A DNA stretch of 64,000 bases, from NCBI GenBank assembly GCA_029721435.1, contig CM056582.1, forward strand, positions 36,104,611 to 36,168,610. The letters are read 5' to 3'. Below are positions 9,740 through 20,157 of the stretch, in pieces (the stretch's first letter is position 1; each line of letters opens with the position of its first letter). A program made the position numbers and the translations under genes. The DNA is from Gymnothorax reevesii (lineage: Eukaryota > Chordata > Actinopteri > Anguilliformes > Muraenidae). The notes beneath the pieces are model-generated. The model worked only from the letters and a program-made list of their open reading frames with translations, was not told the origin of the DNA and did no database searches.

Positions 9740-10700
9740 TAAACAAAGGCATGCATTGCATTAAGGTAATATACAGGCTATTCTATTCATATTCACGTAC
9801 AATATATAATACACATAATCAGTGCTTCAATCTTTTAAAGATTTTATAAGCAACAATATATTACAGTCTGTCCACTCTGTTAAGTTGGTGTCCACCATGT
9901 TACTTGAATAAAGATAACAGAGTGGACATTTTGAGCTAAAGTTAGCCCTCAGCCTGGCTTTGCTACCAAAATAGCTAAGATGACTTTGGATACTTGATCA
10001 GAAATCTATAATTTTACACAAAAACCTTTTGAAATTATTCAATTAGACTAAATTCTTTGATATATAGCTTTAACAGAGTGGGCACGTTTTGATCAACCAT
10101 ACAACCTACTTCACTAAACGGCAAGATCTGATTTTTAAAGACGTAAAAATAAAAAGCTTACCGCATTTGAATTTCCCAACACTGATGCGATGTCTCCGCA
10201 GAAGAGTGATGTCATTGATAAATTGCGCATTTTTCTTAAAGGGACACTAACACAACTTAATAGTGTGGACAGTGACACTGGGGACAAACATAAAACCTTA
10301 TTTTTTCAACTTAAAAATATATTTTGGTTAAAAATCAGTACATTATGAAAGCTAGTTTATCCAGGACAATAAAATCATAACCATTCTTTGAATTGTTTTC
10401 CACTTTTATTAGTTATTTTCTAGATTAAATTTGAATGAACTGCACTGGGGACTTCGCAAAATTCCATAACAACCTTTAAACAAAAGTTAATAAAATGAAA
10501 AAAAAGAATTTTGGAGGCTGTATCCTTGAATTTATAATAGAAGACAATTGATAATACACAAAAAAACTAATTGAATGAGTATTTGTCCGACTTCTGTGAA
10601 AATACAGCTTAATTTATACTGGGGACAAAATGGCACCCTATAAAAAAATTACGGTCCCATTAACTGACAACTTGTTCCCCCAACTTCAATGTCATCATTA
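9740..10700. other. AT-rich non-coding DNA
   Basis: No gene, no terminal repeats and no recognisable transposon domain. A few short phrases recur (GTGGACA and CTGGGGACAAA), but I could not build a repeat unit from them. Confidence 0.4.
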
Positions 10701-10714
10701 CATTACTGTAAGCT

Positions 10715-11445
10715 ACTTTGCATGGAGTGTGATGCAGTTCAAAAGAAACTTGGCAGTATACCCAATACATAAACGTTACCCTCACAGCCCCAGGGCTCGC
10801 CTGACATTCTATAGATGTCAAAAATGCTGTGCTATGATGTCGAGCAGCAGGTAAATTAATGCTCCAAACATAAGCTAAATTTCTGCTAGCAAACAAATAA
10901 CATTTGCTGGCTAAGTTAATTTAGGCCAGCAATAACCGTGCGCATTCTGTTAATTTGTTGATGGGTTGTTGTAGCTACATTGTTGTCTTTTCATGCTGTC
11001 CAAACGCAGTGTGTTACTCTTGATTATATGATCCTGAAACTTAGATGTACTAACATTAGGTTTTACCCAATACGTAAACGTTTCCCTCACAGCCCAAGGG
11101 CTCGCCTGACATACCGTATTTCCGTAGCTGTAGTGGGCACACTTTCAGCTACAGTGAAGATACACGCATCACATGAAACTAGACAACCTAAGGAATCTCA
11201 ATATGTCAAAAATGCTATGATGTCATTAAGCAAGCAAAATAATGCATCAAACATTCACAAAATGTCCGCCAGAAAACAACTAACATTAGCTAGCTCAGTT
11301 AATTTAGGCCAACATTAACCTTGCACATTCTGTTAAATTGTTGATGGATGGCTGTATATTATTGCCCTTTTATGCTGTCCAAACGCAGCGTGTTAATCTT
11401 GATTATATGATCATGGAACTTAGATGTACTAATATTAGCTTGCAT
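10715..11445. repeat. Imperfect tandem duplication, about 380-bp unit
   Basis: Two diverged copies and the start of a third. Shared blocks are CCCTCACAGCCCCAGGGCTC (about 10780 and, with changes, 11086), TTAATTTAGGCCAGCAATAA (about 10916 and 11299), and GCTGTCCAAACGCAG with the downstream ATTATATGATC (10996 and 11374). Spacing is 306 bp between some blocks and about 380 bp between others, because the second copy carries about 75 extra bases after GCCTGACATAC. No credible gene lies inside. Confidence 0.6.
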
Positions 11446-11931
11446 GTGACATTTATATTCCCCCTGTTTCTAGGCTGTTTCGCTAGTACATCTCACGCAG
11501 GACCCAGTGCATCGCACTCAGACGGCAGGAGCACATCAGAGCCATCCAGAATGGTCGATAGATTCAGCCATGATAAGGTCACACGTTGTGTTACTATGCA
11601 GGCGTTGCTATGGCTGTGCTTTCAAGCCACTCCCCCCTCCTCCCAGCCTCTTCCCTCGCACCACCCTCTCCGCCCAGCCATGCCTCTATCTTCCAGCCGA
11701 GTCAAAATCTCAAAAGTTCCTCACGAGAAGCAAGATTGGCTTTATAAAAAGAGCAAAATAAATACAAATGTTGCGTAATTTTTGGAAATTATCGCAAAAC
11801 ATTATGTTTTAGACCCAAATCAATTATATTTAACGGGTGTAAATACCAATTGATGGATCCTTTAAGCTTAGAAATACAAGAGTAAATTGTAAAAATGGCA
11901 AAACATTAAATACATTCAGAATCGAAGGATT

Positions 11932-12687
11932 TCACACAATGATTCTCTTCTGCATGATCCACTGTGATGTGTCTTTTGGCGCTGGGCATGCAGTGTCTTC
12001 AGCATCACCTGAACAGAGAGGCCTGATCTTATCATAAAGATAAGCCTGCCTGTCCATGGATAGTCCAAGTGGAGCCAGGACAGGAAGACTGTCAACCGGG
12101 GGCAGAACCCCTGGCTTGTGCAGCAATTGGAACTTGTCAAGCTCTGCACCTCTGTGAATTCTTGCAAAGACAACCCCTGGGTGTTTGGCATCAAAGCTGT
12201 GGCAGAATATGCACACAAAGAAGGATATTAAAAATACTTGACCCAGTCTTCTCATGAAACAGAATCATGTATGTGAAATTATTTCTGTATAAACACAGAG
12301 TGTGGAATTTTGAGTATAAATACCTGATGTGCTGATAACTCTTGACTTGGAAGGTTCGGAAGTGGTGACCCCAGTGCTCCTGTCAGTTGAAGGTCTTGAC
12401 TATCACAATCTGCCATTCCAACAAGCTACGGGATGTTGAGCTGACTCTCCGGAGAACTGTTTTCCACTACCTATTAACAGCAAAGACCACAATGGAAATG
12501 ACTTTAGGAAATAAGTGACATTTTAAAAATATATGCTGCTCACATTTCACTATTGTCAAACTAAATAAACGAACCTTGGCAATATCTGCTAAATTGTTGA
12601 CTCTGGTCTTCATGAATGCCTGCTTTATCAGTCCAAAACCACAGTCCGGGGCAAACTTGGTGTGGCCAGCAATCAGAAAATGGATTC
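11932..12687 (-). pseudogene. DUF7869-like gene, three C-terminal exons (broken)
   Basis: Three minus-strand exons in order: 12574-12687 (HFLIAGHTKFAPD, then VNNLADIAK), 12324-12470 (VVENSSPESQLNIP, stop, LVG) and 11932-12196 (HPGVVFARIH, then GLSMDRQAYLYDKIRPLC, ending at TGA). The GHTKFxPD phrase followed by a VV..S...N phrase and a GLS.xRQxYLYxxIR phrase is the signature I associate with DUF7869 proteins, common in fish and probably transposon-related. Introns have AG acceptors and GT donors. A TAG stop and a TGA in place of a tryptophan codon sit in the middle exon, which also needs a frame change, so this is a pseudogene. Confidence 0.65.
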
Positions 12688-13286
12688 TGAGCATGGAATG
12701 AAGGTTTACAAAGCTGAGACTGAGCCAACAATGACACTTGTTTAATCAAACAGTACCAACTAAATGACTTGGACACTCTGTAAATCACGGTGGATTGATA
12801 AACGATAGCATACTCTGTGTAAACTATCTAGCCAAAGCAACTTACAATCCTTCGTCTCTTTTTTTTTTTTTTTTTTTTTAAATTAAAAAAATTTGGCATC
12901 TCCAATCCCACCCGAATTTGGAATGCCCAATTAGGGAACTATGTACAAAGCTTGCTCGTATGCGACCCCTTGCTGCCAACTCAGGATAGTGAAGACAGTT
13001 CACGGCTCTCCTCCGAAGCACGTGCCTGTCAGCCACTGATTCTTATACACTCGCTGGTTGAATCTTCGCAAGTTCAGAGCGAGGGCGGAGGATACCCGGA
13101 CATGAACCAAGCCGGAGTCTTCCTGACGTGCGCCCGTCTGGCCAACAGGAGGCGCTGGAGCAACGAACAAAGCTGTTATCGAATACCCAAATCCGGCAGT
13201 CCCTTCCCAATTTGTAAACCTGTAGCGCGATAGCCAATTGTGCGCTACTCTGAAAAAGCTGCCGACCCCTGCCGGTGGGTACGCCG

Positions 13287-13298
13287 AGGCTCGAACCC
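13287..13298 (-). promoter_or_regulatory. RNA polymerase III B box of the SINE
   Basis: Reads GGGTTCGAGCCT on the minus strand, matching the GGTTCGANNCC consensus, at a normal distance (about 43 bases) downstream of the A box. Together they make a complete tRNA-type internal promoter. Confidence 0.8.
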
Positions 13299-13340
13299 GC
13301 GACGTGGTGATCACCTCTGCACTGCAGCGCAGTGCCTTAA

Positions 13341-13352
13341 CCGCGTGAGCCA
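13341..13352 (-). promoter_or_regulatory. RNA polymerase III A box of the SINE
   Basis: Reads TGGCTCACGCGG on the minus strand, close to the TRGCNNAGYNGG consensus, and lies about 12 bases inside the SINE start. Confidence 0.75.
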
Positions 13353-13620
13353 CCCGGCAGCCCCACAATCCTTAGTCTAAGCTAACAATGTACTGTAAGT
13401 ATGCAAAATAAAGTAAATAGCGCGTATGCTCTGACACTCACCCCATGAGAAATTGAAAAGTGTTCCTACAAATTTCAGTGCCTCCAATGAAATAAGAGCT
13501 TCTGGCCGCCTTTCTTTTCTTCGGGGGCTTTTTGGTAGGGGTCCATGGCACTGGTCCAACCTCTTATTGGTCCGACTTCCCATTAGTTCCCTTGCGTGAG
13601 GAATAAACACACATGCCCCA

Positions 13621-13622
<2 letters not shown>

Positions 13623-13651
<29 letters not shown>

Positions 13652-13692
13652 ACGTGCGTTTCTGAGAGCTCTCTCTCTCTCTCTCTCTCTGT
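13623..13692. repeat. GT and CT microsatellites
   Basis: About 14 GT repeats (13623-13651) are followed after a short spacer by about 11 CT repeats (from about 13670). Likely polymorphic; no function is implied. Confidence 0.9.
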
Positions 13693-13775
13693 GGTCGATT
13701 TTGTCGGAGCAATGGGAGGTGGGACCAATGGGGTCATTTTGTCAGAGGAACAGGAGGTCGGACCAATGGGCAGCT

Positions 13776-14266
13776 ACCTTTTGGTAGATGCCATCATCTC
13801 GGAAGTAACAACTGTGAGCCTGTTAGCTTCAAGTTGTCCAATAATTCTCATTTCCTGCCTCTCTTTTTCGGCTGCTAATGAATCCATCCATATGTTGTAC
13901 ATCAGCTCAGGAGAAAGTTTATAGCTGCACGACTGTGTCCCCAGCTGAGAACGGTCTTTCCTCCTTCCATAGCATATACAGTCAAATTCACAAATCTTCT
14001 CCATCTCTAAATCTTCGTCCTCTTCAAACGTTACAACAGAAATATCCTCTGATATCTTACGCTTGAGCTTTTCTGCCGCAAGGCCAAGTGTTTCCTCGTC
14101 TTTCTCACCTTCAGCTATGGTCAACTCTAGATTAGGAATGCTCTTCAGTGTGATATAGTTGCTCTCATCTATTTCTTCTAGTTCAGAAGCAGCAGAGAGA
14201 GAGTCAACTTGATCACCAGCATCTGGCTCGCTGAAGTACCGCCAAAGATTTTTGCAAGTGCACGGC
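13776..14266 (-). CDS. Candidate exon of an unrecognised Cys-containing protein
   Basis: On the minus strand an uninterrupted frame of about 163 codons runs from an AG acceptor at about 14267 to a GTAGCTG donor after ASTK (13776). It begins PCTCKNLWRYF, has an acidic middle, then CICYGRRKDRSQLGTQSCS and MDSLAAEKERQEMRIIGQLE. Paired cysteines suggest a zinc-binding segment. Orientation and position, upstream of the DUF7869-like exons, allow it to be an earlier exon of that gene, whose relatives have a cysteine-rich N-terminal part. I do not recognise the domain with certainty. No stop or frameshift is seen, unlike the downstream exons. Confidence 0.4.
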
Positions 14267-15740
14267 TAGTATTCCAATGAGAAGTTCACCATGATTTATA
14301 ACCATCATGTGCCTCAAGATCGGGCTGGCCAAATCAGCATGGGCTCAACGGGTTCTGGAGCTCACGGTCACCATATCAAATAGCTATCTGTTCAATACTT
14401 CTATTGTGCCTCTTTTCATTTCGCGAAAAACATTTTAAATTATGATTGTATACACTGAGAATTCCTATCGATGTTCCCTGTCGAAGGCGAAAACTAAAAG
14501 TATTGCTTTGCATATCTGAGCTAAACATTACCACCGCTATATGCCACAGTTGGCTACAATTGATTAGCTTAACCTAAATTACCTAAGTTACATCCAAACA
14601 GCAAGTACATCGGCAACTAGCAATCGCAAGAGGTTAATAAACTAATGATGAAGTTAATCATCACATCTTACAATCTAATCACTGGCTGAAATGTAGCTGA
14701 CTTACCGACTGGTCCGCAATTAACCAGGGGTTGCGTTTCCCGAATGCGTAGTCGCTAAGTTCACAACTTACATAGTTTGTCCATTCACGGCCAGTGAGCC
14801 TAAATATGTAAGTTAGCATCTGTGATTTTGGGAAACACGCCCCAGAAGTGCAACAACAAAGCTTGCTAGCACTACTGCTAACACTGCCGACAGGCCTGAA
14901 AATGGCTGAAGCCAGGCAGCTATCCTGCCAGCTGGTCCTGGCTACCAAGTGCTCTCTAGTTAACTAGCTAAAGTAGTCAGCAGCAGTAAACAAGCAACTG
15001 CGAATGCCACCTGCTGGCTTTGTAACCTCCAAATAAGTTTCTAAACAGGCCATCTGCCTTGCAAGAGTAACCTAACTAAACTCGACCCACTAAAGGCAAG
15101 AAAACATTACCGCACCTGGAGCTCAACTATGGTCTATGACTTTAACGCCATTATCTTAACCCATTGATTTAAGGACAAATTAAACTGCTAATTTAATCCC
15201 AGAGTTCACGATCCCGCAGGAAAGCCTCTGGAGCAATGTTATACTTCACGATTACGGGCAAGGAGCTAAATAAGCAAACATTAAAGTTCGCCACTGTGTC
15301 CAAATGGTACCTTGCATCGAAATATTTAATGACTTTTCGTGTGTAAGGCTAGGTTTTGATTGGTTGACAATTATAATAAAACAACTTCCCAGCCCACATA
15401 ACACCTAGCAACATTTGGTATAAATTGGCACAATTTCTATTCTAAATCAATGTTGTGTTGATCAGATAAACATTAAATTAACCTTTTATCGGATGCTGAG
15501 CCCCATGGTAGATAATTATAAACATTTTAAATATCGAGTGGAAATATAACATACCCACTGCAACAAGCCAGAGGACCGCCACCATCACTTACTTCCTTGT
15601 CCTGATTCGCGAGAATGTGTATACTTTCATGGGAGTGTCTATGGTAGTGCACTACCAAATTTCAGTCAAGGGCAGAAGACCATACACAAACACGCACACA
15701 AAGGACAGATGTATAAAAACCCATTTGGCCTTGGACCCTG
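14267..15740. other. Unassigned DNA, no supported gene
   Basis: About 1.5 kb with no convincing reading frame, terminal repeat or tandem structure. Several GCTAGC and TTAGCTAG words give a weak fish-repeat flavour, but nothing definite. Confidence 0.4.
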
Positions 15741-15754
15741 TTATATTTTGTTGT

Positions 15755-16050
15755 ATTACAGTTTCTCACTCTTGCTAAAACACAAAACCCAACTCTCTAA
15801 ACCAAATGCGCAGTTCCCTACACACATTTGATAAAACTAGCCCCAATTTGCCAAAACTATAAACACATTTCAAATGTTAGGACACAATTCACAAAACTCA
15901 ACCCCCCTTTTCTCATAACTCTAAACACATTTTGTCTTGCTAAAACACATGTTCAAAACCTTTTTCTCAAATGACTAATCACTAAACACATTTTGCGCAT
16001 TGAAACTCATGAGATGCAAAATGATAGCCACAAGTCAGCAAAACTTTATC
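15755..16050 (+). mobile_element. IS630-like transposon terminus, degraded
   Basis: Begins ATTACAGTTTCTCACTCTTG and continues with many AAAACAC, AACACATTT and CTCTAAACC phrases, the style of subterminal repeats in a group of fish IS630-like elements. A second terminus of similar style, same orientation, is at 17222-17365. No coding part lies between them. Assignment is by general resemblance only. Confidence 0.35.
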
Positions 16051-17221
16051 ATAATGAACATACCGGACTTCATTCATTACAGTTTTCGCCAACTGCTCAC
16101 CAAAGCTCACCAAAGCAGACCAAAGCTTCAAAACCAAAGCTTCTTGTAACAATAGCTAAAACGCAATGTGACAATACCTTAAACTGTGAGGTATATTTCA
16201 GGGACCACTCGCGAGAGACAGAAATCCAAAAAATGTATGCCTTTAATGGGGTCCGAGTCAAAGCCAAAAGACACAGGAATTGCCAAGCCACAATACGAAA
16301 TCCAAAAACGGTGTCGACTAGACAGGGGTCAGAACCAGTAAGACAGATAAGCAGAGGTACATAAACGATAGGCAAAAAGTCGTTGTCGATGACAAAAGCC
16401 AAGGGTCATACACAGGGCATCCAAACACAAAAATCGTGGTCATACTAAAATGGGTCGAAATCCAGAAAGACAAAAACAATACAAAAAGGGCAATGGCAAG
16501 AATTGAAGTCAGACAATCCAGTAAAAGAGAAACAATACTCAATGGCATACAAGGCGCTCTGCACAAAGAAAAATGGATCAACATTCTGATAAGAGCTGTG
16601 AGTGAAATGACTGCTAAAATGGAGCTTTGAGTAATTCTGATGGGCACGGAGTCAAGCTTGGTAACTATAGTAGCCGCTTCTCGAGCTTGAATCACCTGAG
16701 TGCTCTTGGATGTCATCCGATTTGCCGTCACATGATTGCTCGATTGATATGCTAGTTTACTTAAGCTCGCATTCTGAGCAGAGGCTCTGCAGCATGTACG
16801 CTTAACATCCCTCCTCCTCCCCAGCTCCTCCTGTCATTGGTAGCATCCTGTAATCCTGTTCTTTCATGTCTAGCTGTCACACTTAACAATGTCTCTTCTG
16901 TCTGAGGTCATTGTTGCTTTTGGCTCTGTTCTATGGACAGGGGGGTTAATAGCAGCTCCCTGCCTTCGGTTCCACGCTGGACGGACAGGGATCTCTCGAA
17001 CAGAGCCATACCGCCAAACTCAATGTATGCTTCTATGTTTTAATAAATGTTCTCTTTGACAAAGTTTCCCATCAGAAATACACATGGGGCAAGTCACATG
17101 CTACGCAGGAATCAGGTGGAGAGAATCAGACTAATTACAACGGGAGAGTCACATGAGGGAAGCCCTAACCACAAAAATTGGTGAGAGCCAAGACACGGAC
17201 GGGAATCACACAAACAGCCTA
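16051..17221. other. Unassigned DNA between two transposon-like ends
   Basis: Contains frames of 101-137 residues on both strands (16097-16402, 16318-16731) that overlap each other and show no domain. The sequence has a repetitive feel (recurrent CCAAAA and GACAAAA words), but no partner copy is visible in the window. Confidence 0.3.
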
Positions 17222-17365
17222 TGGCAATTACAGTTTTTTTTTGATTGCTTAAGCATGATTTTCAAAATAGGGCCTGTGTTTTCAAAACACTACACACAAT
17301 TAGCACAACCACACACCCAATTAGCAAAACACTACAGATCCTTTGCAAAATTAAACACTCTTGTA
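17222..17365 (+). mobile_element. IS630-like transposon terminus, second copy
   Basis: Begins ATTACAGTTTTTTTTTGATT, followed by CAAAACACTACACACAATTA and AATTAGCAAAACACTACAGA. Same orientation as the terminus at 15755. The adjacent 17366-17450 is C/G-rich and unrelated. Confidence 0.4.
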
Positions 17366-17914
17366 AACAGGGGTGTTACCAAGGGGGTCAGGGGGTGGGC
17401 AGTGCCGACCCTGAGAAAAGCTCTGGCCCCCTAATTAAAACTCAAGATAAAAAACTGATTTACTCCAATTTGACAGCAAACACGCGATATCCAACTGATT
17501 CACAGCCGGAGACAGACAGCTATTTAGAGTGAGCTTCATGTATGCTTCATCTATCTATCACTATGTGTGATTGGTGGATTCCTTTGCCAGTCTATTCTGC
17601 TGGGAAACCAACAGGCACTATCTAATTACTAGGACCCTCCCATGTTCTTAGACTGCCATCTTCACTCATCAGTCTGAGGCCACGTCTCCGGCCCTGTGCC
17701 TCTCGGGGAATTAAAACTTCGCCCATATCTCTTTTGTTGCTACTTCTGCCACCGCTTATTTTGTTAGTCTTGTTAGACATTAAGGTAATTTGTGTACTAG
17801 TTTGTCATCTGTATTGACTCGTGTGGTTATAACCTGAGTTGGCTACCGAGTGAGCCCAGGCAGCTAGTTTGGGGTTGCTAGTCAGTCACTGGGGTTGTTA
17901 AAACAATAATTCTG
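17366..17914. other. Unassigned DNA
   Basis: No gene, repeat or terminal structure recognised. Confidence 0.3.
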
Positions 17915-19060
17915 TATCATAAGCACTTCGGGAAGAAAACTTGACTGGCATAAGTGTTTTTCGGCGACGAGCTACACGAAGCCAAGTAAAGGACTTCAGA
18001 AGGCAACTCTAAGAAAAGTCAACCTGTTCCCATTTACTTTGCTTGATTGGCAATCAAATGGTGGAGTCGTTTACTCTCTAAGTTGAATGAGTAGAGCTGT
18101 TTAAGAAGACAACATGTTTGATGCATCTTGAAATTTATATGGCCGTAGAACAGCAGATTTGCATGAACACGATGTCATTGCCATGCGATTTTGTGCGACT
18201 GATCATTAATATCTCACATTCATGTTTCCTCTGCTTTTCATAAGATTTTCCACCTTGTGTATTTTCCTTGACGCTTAAAATCCAGGGAGCTTTTTATAAC
18301 AAATTTCTTTATTTTATCATTATAGATCTCCTAAATATACTACAACGAGAAATGAAAGGCTGAGTTGGGATGTAGCGATGCTGAACGAGGATTTTTTTTT
18401 CTTTAAATGTGTGATAAGGCCACTTACAGTCATGAGGCGTGTAGGCAGTCACGTGTAATTTCTTTAAACATACACACCTGAAGCGGCTTAAAACGATTTA
18501 AAATGCTGCCGGGAAGAAGCCTGAGTTTAGATTTCGCAAATTGCAGGTGCTCCGCCCTTCTCTAAATCTTCTGTCGTGTAGCTACTTGGCCTCAATAACA
18601 ATCAAGCAATTTCTGTGGCCTATAACGATTAAGATGTGATGGTGAAAAGCAGAGAAACCTAACTGAGCTATGGTGTTAGATTGAAAGAATGCCAGTTTGA
18701 ATAATTAGAAAAAAACATTGTCTTCCCCAAAAGCTGATGAAATGTTAATGTGAGATATAAATGATCAGTTGCACAAAATCGCATGGCAATGACAATCAAG
18801 TTCATGCAAATCTGCTGTTCTATGGTCATTTAAATTTCGAAATGCAACAACCAAACATGCTGTCTAAACAGCTCTACTCATTCAACTTGGAGAGTAAACA
18901 AATCCACAATCCACCAAGTAAATGGGAACAGGTTTGTTTTTCTGACCGTTGCCCAATTGGTTAATATGAGGCGATTCTGTAGTCCTTAACTTGGCTCCGT
19001 GCCGCATGTAGCCGAAAAATACTGATGTCGGGCATTTTTTTTCCCGGAAGCATTTCACGT
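17915..19060. mobile_element. Foldback structure with about 300-bp inverted arms
   Basis: The left arm (about 17915-18230) and right arm (about 18735-19060) are imperfect inverted copies. Matching blocks include GTTGAATGAGTAGAGCTGTT (18083 and its complement near 18870), AGAACAGCAGATTTGCATGA (18147 and complement near 18805), and CATTGCCATGCGATTTTGTG (18176 and complement near 18775). The 500-bp centre is non-coding. Arms are broken by small indels, so this is an old non-autonomous foldback element or an inverted duplication. No target duplication could be fixed. Confidence 0.65.
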
Positions 19061-19699
19061 GCCCTTTGATGTTTCGCACTTTCGTTCAACCTGCGCTGGG
19101 TTTAATGAAGGAAAATGGAAAGCTCGGATGTTCGCCCCATGGCAGCAGGTGGTGGTGCTACGCCTTAAAAGAATCGCGGTTCACGATTGGCACAACCCTA
19201 ATGTGCATAATTAATGAAAACTGACTACACTTGTTAATGTCCCTCCCCTATTGCCAGTTCACCAGCCGCCAATATATATATATTTTATGGCGGTTTAGAG
19301 GTTCTTTTTTTTGCCCCCCCAAAGAGGACAAATGCCCACTCAAGCGTGGCATCCTGGTAACGCCTCTGCTTGTAAAAACTATGCACTTCTTTTTAAAAAC
19401 CACACTTTGTTACCATATAAAACACACGCGTTTCACATTACTATACTCTGTTTGCACGAGTTACACTCTGCTGTGATAAACCTAAAAAACTTTTCGCACT
19501 TCTACTTCCTTTTGATTAGAGTAGGCTACTATCAACAAAGTACAAATATAATGTAAATTCACCAAACACTACACAAGACCAATGTTGCAGACTGAAGAAA
19601 CTAATTTATTTCTCAACACGCCCAAAATGTTGACATGGAGATTCATAATACTGTAACAAAATGTCACTTTACGTATTGTAAGTTAAAAAAAAAAAAAAA
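19061..19699. other. Unassigned DNA
   Basis: Contains a short TATATA run at about 19275 and an A run at 19686-19699, but no gene or element ends that I can support. Confidence 0.3.
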
Positions 19700-20157
19700 C
19701 TAGACATTGTCTCTTCGCCTAGCTGGATCTGGCCAGAGGATTTCATGAACATCGCAGGCAATGTTGTCATTAGTAAGACACCTTGGAAAGAAACGTCTTG
19801 AATGACGACTCCATCCTTGCATTGCTGCTACCTCCATCTGGTCACAGGCCTCCTCCATGGCTTGGATGAGGGATACCTCAGCCTGGAGACTGAGATCATA
19901 TACCTTCCACCGCCATGCCGAGAAAAACTCTTCTATAGGGTTGAGGAATGCTCAGAGTATGGTGGAAGACATAGGACGGTGAAATGTGGATGTTGCTGAA
20001 ACCAGTTCTGAACCAGAGCAGAGTGGTGGAAAGACACATTGTCCCAGACAATGTATTGCATGTGATCGATTTGATTTGCTGCTGTTATGTTCTGCAACTG
20101 GTCATAGGAGCAACATAGGAGGCCTTCCCCCTTGTCGTTCCTGACCCTCAATCCTAT
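19700..20157 (-). pseudogene. IS630/Tc1-superfamily transposase, C-terminal exon (broken)
   Basis: A minus-strand exon starting after a CTACATAG acceptor at 20157. It encodes YIVWDNVSFHHSALVQNWF and LCLPPYS, then, after a frameshift, NPIEEFFSAWRWKVYD, ending near PDPARRRDNV with a TAG at 19700-19702. These are the second and third catalytic blocks (WDN and NPIEE) of a DDE transposase related to IS630. The frameshift lies between PPYS and NPIEE, a few bases upstream of the catalytic glutamate codon. The first catalytic block should lie upstream; no intact exon is visible there. It may belong with the IS630-like ends at 15.8 and 17.2 kb. Confidence 0.75.

Larger units (their letters stand above)
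12858..13364 (-). repeat. tRNA-derived SINE, full-length, with target-site duplication
   Basis: A 507-bp SINE on the minus strand. The head (13245-13364) is tRNA-like with A box and B box, followed by a long unrelated body and an A-rich tail (seen as T's at 12858-12879). It is flanked by a 14-bp duplication with one mismatch, ACAATCCTTCGTCT at 12844-12857 and ACAATCCTTAGTCT at 13365-13378. SINEs use LINE machinery to copy themselves. The length is well above the usual 150-350 bp. A truncated sister copy lies at 9172-9397. Confidence 0.9.

Noticed and set aside
11507..11778. Overlapping 84- and 146-residue plus-strand frames with Pro/Ser-rich ends
   Set aside because: Two frames over the same DNA, neither with a domain, next to a tandem duplication. 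Not supported as genes.
13613..13924. 103-residue plus-strand frame starting in the GT/CT microsatellite
   Set aside because: It is antisense to the cysteine-containing candidate exon and is driven by VCVCV and SLSLS from simple repeats.
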